DNA of 64,000 nt. Source: Cyanobacteria bacterium REEB459 (lineage in GTDB: Bacteria > Cyanobacteriota > Cyanobacteriia > Phormidesmidales > Phormidesmidaceae). Shown here piece after piece: positions 62,777 through 64,000 of this stretch. The notes under the pieces were generated by a model. The model searched no databases, was not told where the DNA came from, and worked only from the letters and a program-made list of their open reading frames with translations. The stretch is from NCBI GenBank assembly GCA_018970085.1, contig JAGWXD010000007.1, positions 21,715 through 85,714 of the forward strand. Direction: 5' to 3'. The position numbers and the translations under genes were made by a program. The first letter of the stretch is position 1. Every line of letters starts with the position of its first letter.

Positions 62777-63589
62777 TTATGGGCATCCTGAGGCGATCGT
62801 TTTATTAACCCAGTCTGTCAGGGTATTGGCCTGGGTATAGCGAATGTATTCACTTTCCTGATTGCCAGTGTTGCTGATGCGAACTCCCCCCTTGACGACC
62901 CCCAACAGCATCTGTTGATCTGGGGTGTTGCCCTGGGTATAGATTGGTCCGCCAGAATCTCCGTAGCCAGTGCGCTGCTGGGCAGCGGGAGTACCCACAC
63001 AGAAATCATGGCTAGGATCAAAGGCCACCCAGGGGGTATCACAGTGGGAAGAGTCTGCCACTGCCGAACTATAACCCAGCAGGGGGCTGCCAAGCACCCC
63101 CGTCCCCAGGCCAACGGTAGTGGTTGCTAAGCCCGGCGTCACCGCACCCTGATAGAGGGTGGCGACTTTAGCACCCATGCGGGTAGCATCGCCGTCCAAC
63201 TTCAGTAGGGCCGCATCAACCCGTTCTCCCCCCAGCCTGGTGGGGGCGAAATGGTAGGCCACCACCCGCAGCCGACCAGCAAAGGTACCGTCAGCCTGGA
63301 TACGCACAGCCACCTCCACAGGGGTTTTGCGATTGGCCAGGTTCTCATAGGCGGGGCGACAATGGGAAGCGGTCAACACCCAGTTAGGGGCAACCAGGAC
63401 CCCGCCACAGGCGTTGATGTCGGCACCTTTTTGACTGGGATAGGTGCTGACCCCACGAATGGAGACATAGGAACTGTAGCGATTAGCTTCTACCCCATCG
63501 CCCTTAATAATTCCATAGGCGGGCCAGCTGAGGGCAAGGGAGACCCAAAGGATACCTAGTTTAGACAGTGATCGTAAGGTTATGGTCAT
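62777..63589 (-). CDS. Secreted trypsin-like serine protease
   Basis: A 270-residue S1-family protease with a signal peptide (TLRSLSKLGILWVSLALSWP, cleavage after about PAYG). The triad is His76 in VLTASHC, Asp125 in RVDAALLKL and Ser212 in GYGDSGGP; four cysteines (Cys61, Cys77, Cys183, Cys197) can form two disulfides, and a late cysteine ends the chain (SGCP). The ATG at 63589 gives a clean signal peptide; a longer reading to 63730 adds 47 unrelated residues. It is probably active in the periplasm or outside the cell. Such proteases are scattered in cyanobacteria, and substrates are unknown. Confidence 0.88.
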   Translation of the reverse strand: MTITLRSLSKLGILWVSLALSWPAYGIIKGDGVEANRYSSYVSIRGVSTYPSQKGADINACGGVLVAPNWVLTASHCRPAYENLANRKTPVEVAVRIQADGTFAGRLRVVAYHFAPTRLGGERVDAALLKLDGDATRMGAKVATLYQGAVTPGLATTTVGLGTGVLGSPLLGYSSAVADSSHCDTPWVAFDPSHDFCVGTPAAQQRTGYGDSGGPIYTQGNTPDQQMLLGVVKGGVRISNTGNQESEYIRYTQANTLTDWVNKTIASGCP

Positions 63590-63730
63590 GGGCAACTCCG
63601 CATGGATTAAGCTTCTGGATATAGCTCTGACCAGACCCTCAAGCCCTTTAAAGCAGTAAAAGCCTAGACTGGGGGGCTTTTGACTACTCAGGCAGGGGCC
63701 AGAACTACAGCACAGGGATTGCACAAGCAA

Positions 63731-63764
63731 TCTAAACTAAAAAGGCACTCTAAACTAAAAAGGG
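63731..63764. repeat. 18-bp-period tandem repeat
   Basis: TCTAAACTAAAAAGG occurs twice (63731-63745 and 63749-63763) between the protease gene and the psbD terminator, and runs into the terminator's A-tract. Confidence 0.85.
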
Positions 63765-63783
63765 AGGTGATAATCACCTCCCT
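63757..63783 (-). terminator. Rho-independent terminator after psbD
   Basis: On the minus strand AGGGAGGTGA and TCACCTCCCT form a 10-bp stem with a 3-nt loop (63761-63783), followed by TTTTTAG. It lies 49 nt after the psbD stop. Confidence 0.88.
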
Positions 63784-63832
63784 GACAAAACTTAGAACCT
63801 TAAGGCCCTAGTCCGATGGACAGGCCTAAATC

Positions 63833-64000
63833 CTAGAGAGCGTTACCACGGGGCAATACCTCTTCGGGGAATGCAAACTTTTCATGGGGCTGGTCGGTGG
63901 GTGCCATCCAGGCCCGAATACCTTCGTTCAACAAAATATTCTTGGTGTAGAAGGTCTCAAACTCAGGGTCTTCAGCGGCCCGAAGCTCCTGAGAAACAAA
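63833..64000 (-). CDS. psbD: Photosystem II D2 protein, C-terminal end (rest outside window)
   Basis: The minus strand from the right edge reads [40 protein letters not shown] and [15 protein letters not shown], then TAG at 63833-63835; this is the last 55 residues of D2, the PSII reaction-centre subunit binding P680, pheophytin and QA. The usual psbC gene, which overlaps the end of psbD in the psbDC operon, is absent: a terminator follows instead. It is therefore probably the second, monocistronic psbD copy (psbD2) of cyanobacteria. Confidence 0.93.
   Translation of the reverse strand, partial: FVSQELRAAEDPEFETFYTKNILLNEGIRAWMAPTDQPHEKFAFPEEVLPRGNAL

Overview
The window is a cyanobacterial chromosome segment. 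The evidence is: (i) very frequent GCGATCGC (HIP1) octamers; (ii) the C-terminal end of photosystem II protein D2 (psbD) at the right edge; (iii) Ycf65/PSRP-3, a ribosomal protein restricted to cyanobacteria and plastids; (iv) several families typical of cyanobacteria (DUF1517, DUF1997, Npun_F0494-type, ThiE with an N-terminal ThiD2-like domain). Base composition is moderately GC-rich and uniform, so most of the window looks like stable core chromosome. The genus cannot be read from the sequence; a filamentous Leptolyngbya-like lineage is only a guess.

Layout. 1-3.9 kb: a Ppx/GppA phosphatase (cut by the left edge), a HIT hydrolase, murF and a TauE/SafE exporter. 3.9-5.1 kb is gene-poor and holds an IS1-type transposase fragment. 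5.1-13.3 kb: a cyanobacterial protein of unknown function, an ABC-F ATPase, gpmI, recN and an ABC1/UbiB-type kinase. 13.3-17.6 kb is the conserved block rplS-tRNA-Trp-secE-nusG-rplK-rplA-rplJ-rplL, all on the minus strand, with a terminator-like hairpin (probable L10-leader attenuator) before rplJ. 17.7-25.6 kb: glgX, thiE-thiS, a DUF1517 protein, a YdcF/DUF218 membrane protein and an ABC exporter with a degenerate Walker B. 25.8-26.1 kb is a decayed integrase-type transposase.

The accessory-metabolism core is 26.1-38.3 kb. An egtD-egtB pair for ergothioneine has an EgtB that looks like the OvoA (5-histidylcysteine sulfoxide synthase) N-terminal region. Tail to tail with it lies a three-gene operon on the minus strand: FAAL-ACP, a 2157-residue KS-AT-KR-ACP-ST-TE megasynthase, and a 316-residue protein of unknown function, each overlapping the next by 10-17 nt. 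FAAL-ACP plus KS-AT-KR-ACP-sulfotransferase-thioesterase is the complete domain set of the cyanobacterial olefin synthase (Ols) pathway, which makes terminal alkenes from fatty acids; here it is split over two polypeptides.

38.3-53 kb: a small membrane protein, a lone ABC ATPase, cobQ, an Npun_F0494-type protein, SIMPL, DUF1997, SpoIID, purU, an IMPase-family phosphatase, a helical-repeat membrane protein directly before penicillin-binding protein 2, and two thioredoxin-fold peroxidase genes. 53-64 kb: the principal sigma factor with a long structured leader, a HAD phosphatase, PSRP-3, a second YdcF-type protein, pta, a HerA-like ATPase, an SRPBCC protein with a probable operator over its promoter, an SDR, a secreted trypsin-like protease and a stand-alone psbD.

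No CRISPR array, prophage, intact insertion sequence or recognisable defence system was found. The best candidates for something new are the split olefin-synthase operon with its uncharacterised third gene, the OvoA-like EgtB, the repeat protein next to PBP2, and several palindromes and short tandem duplications in promoter-proximal spacers.
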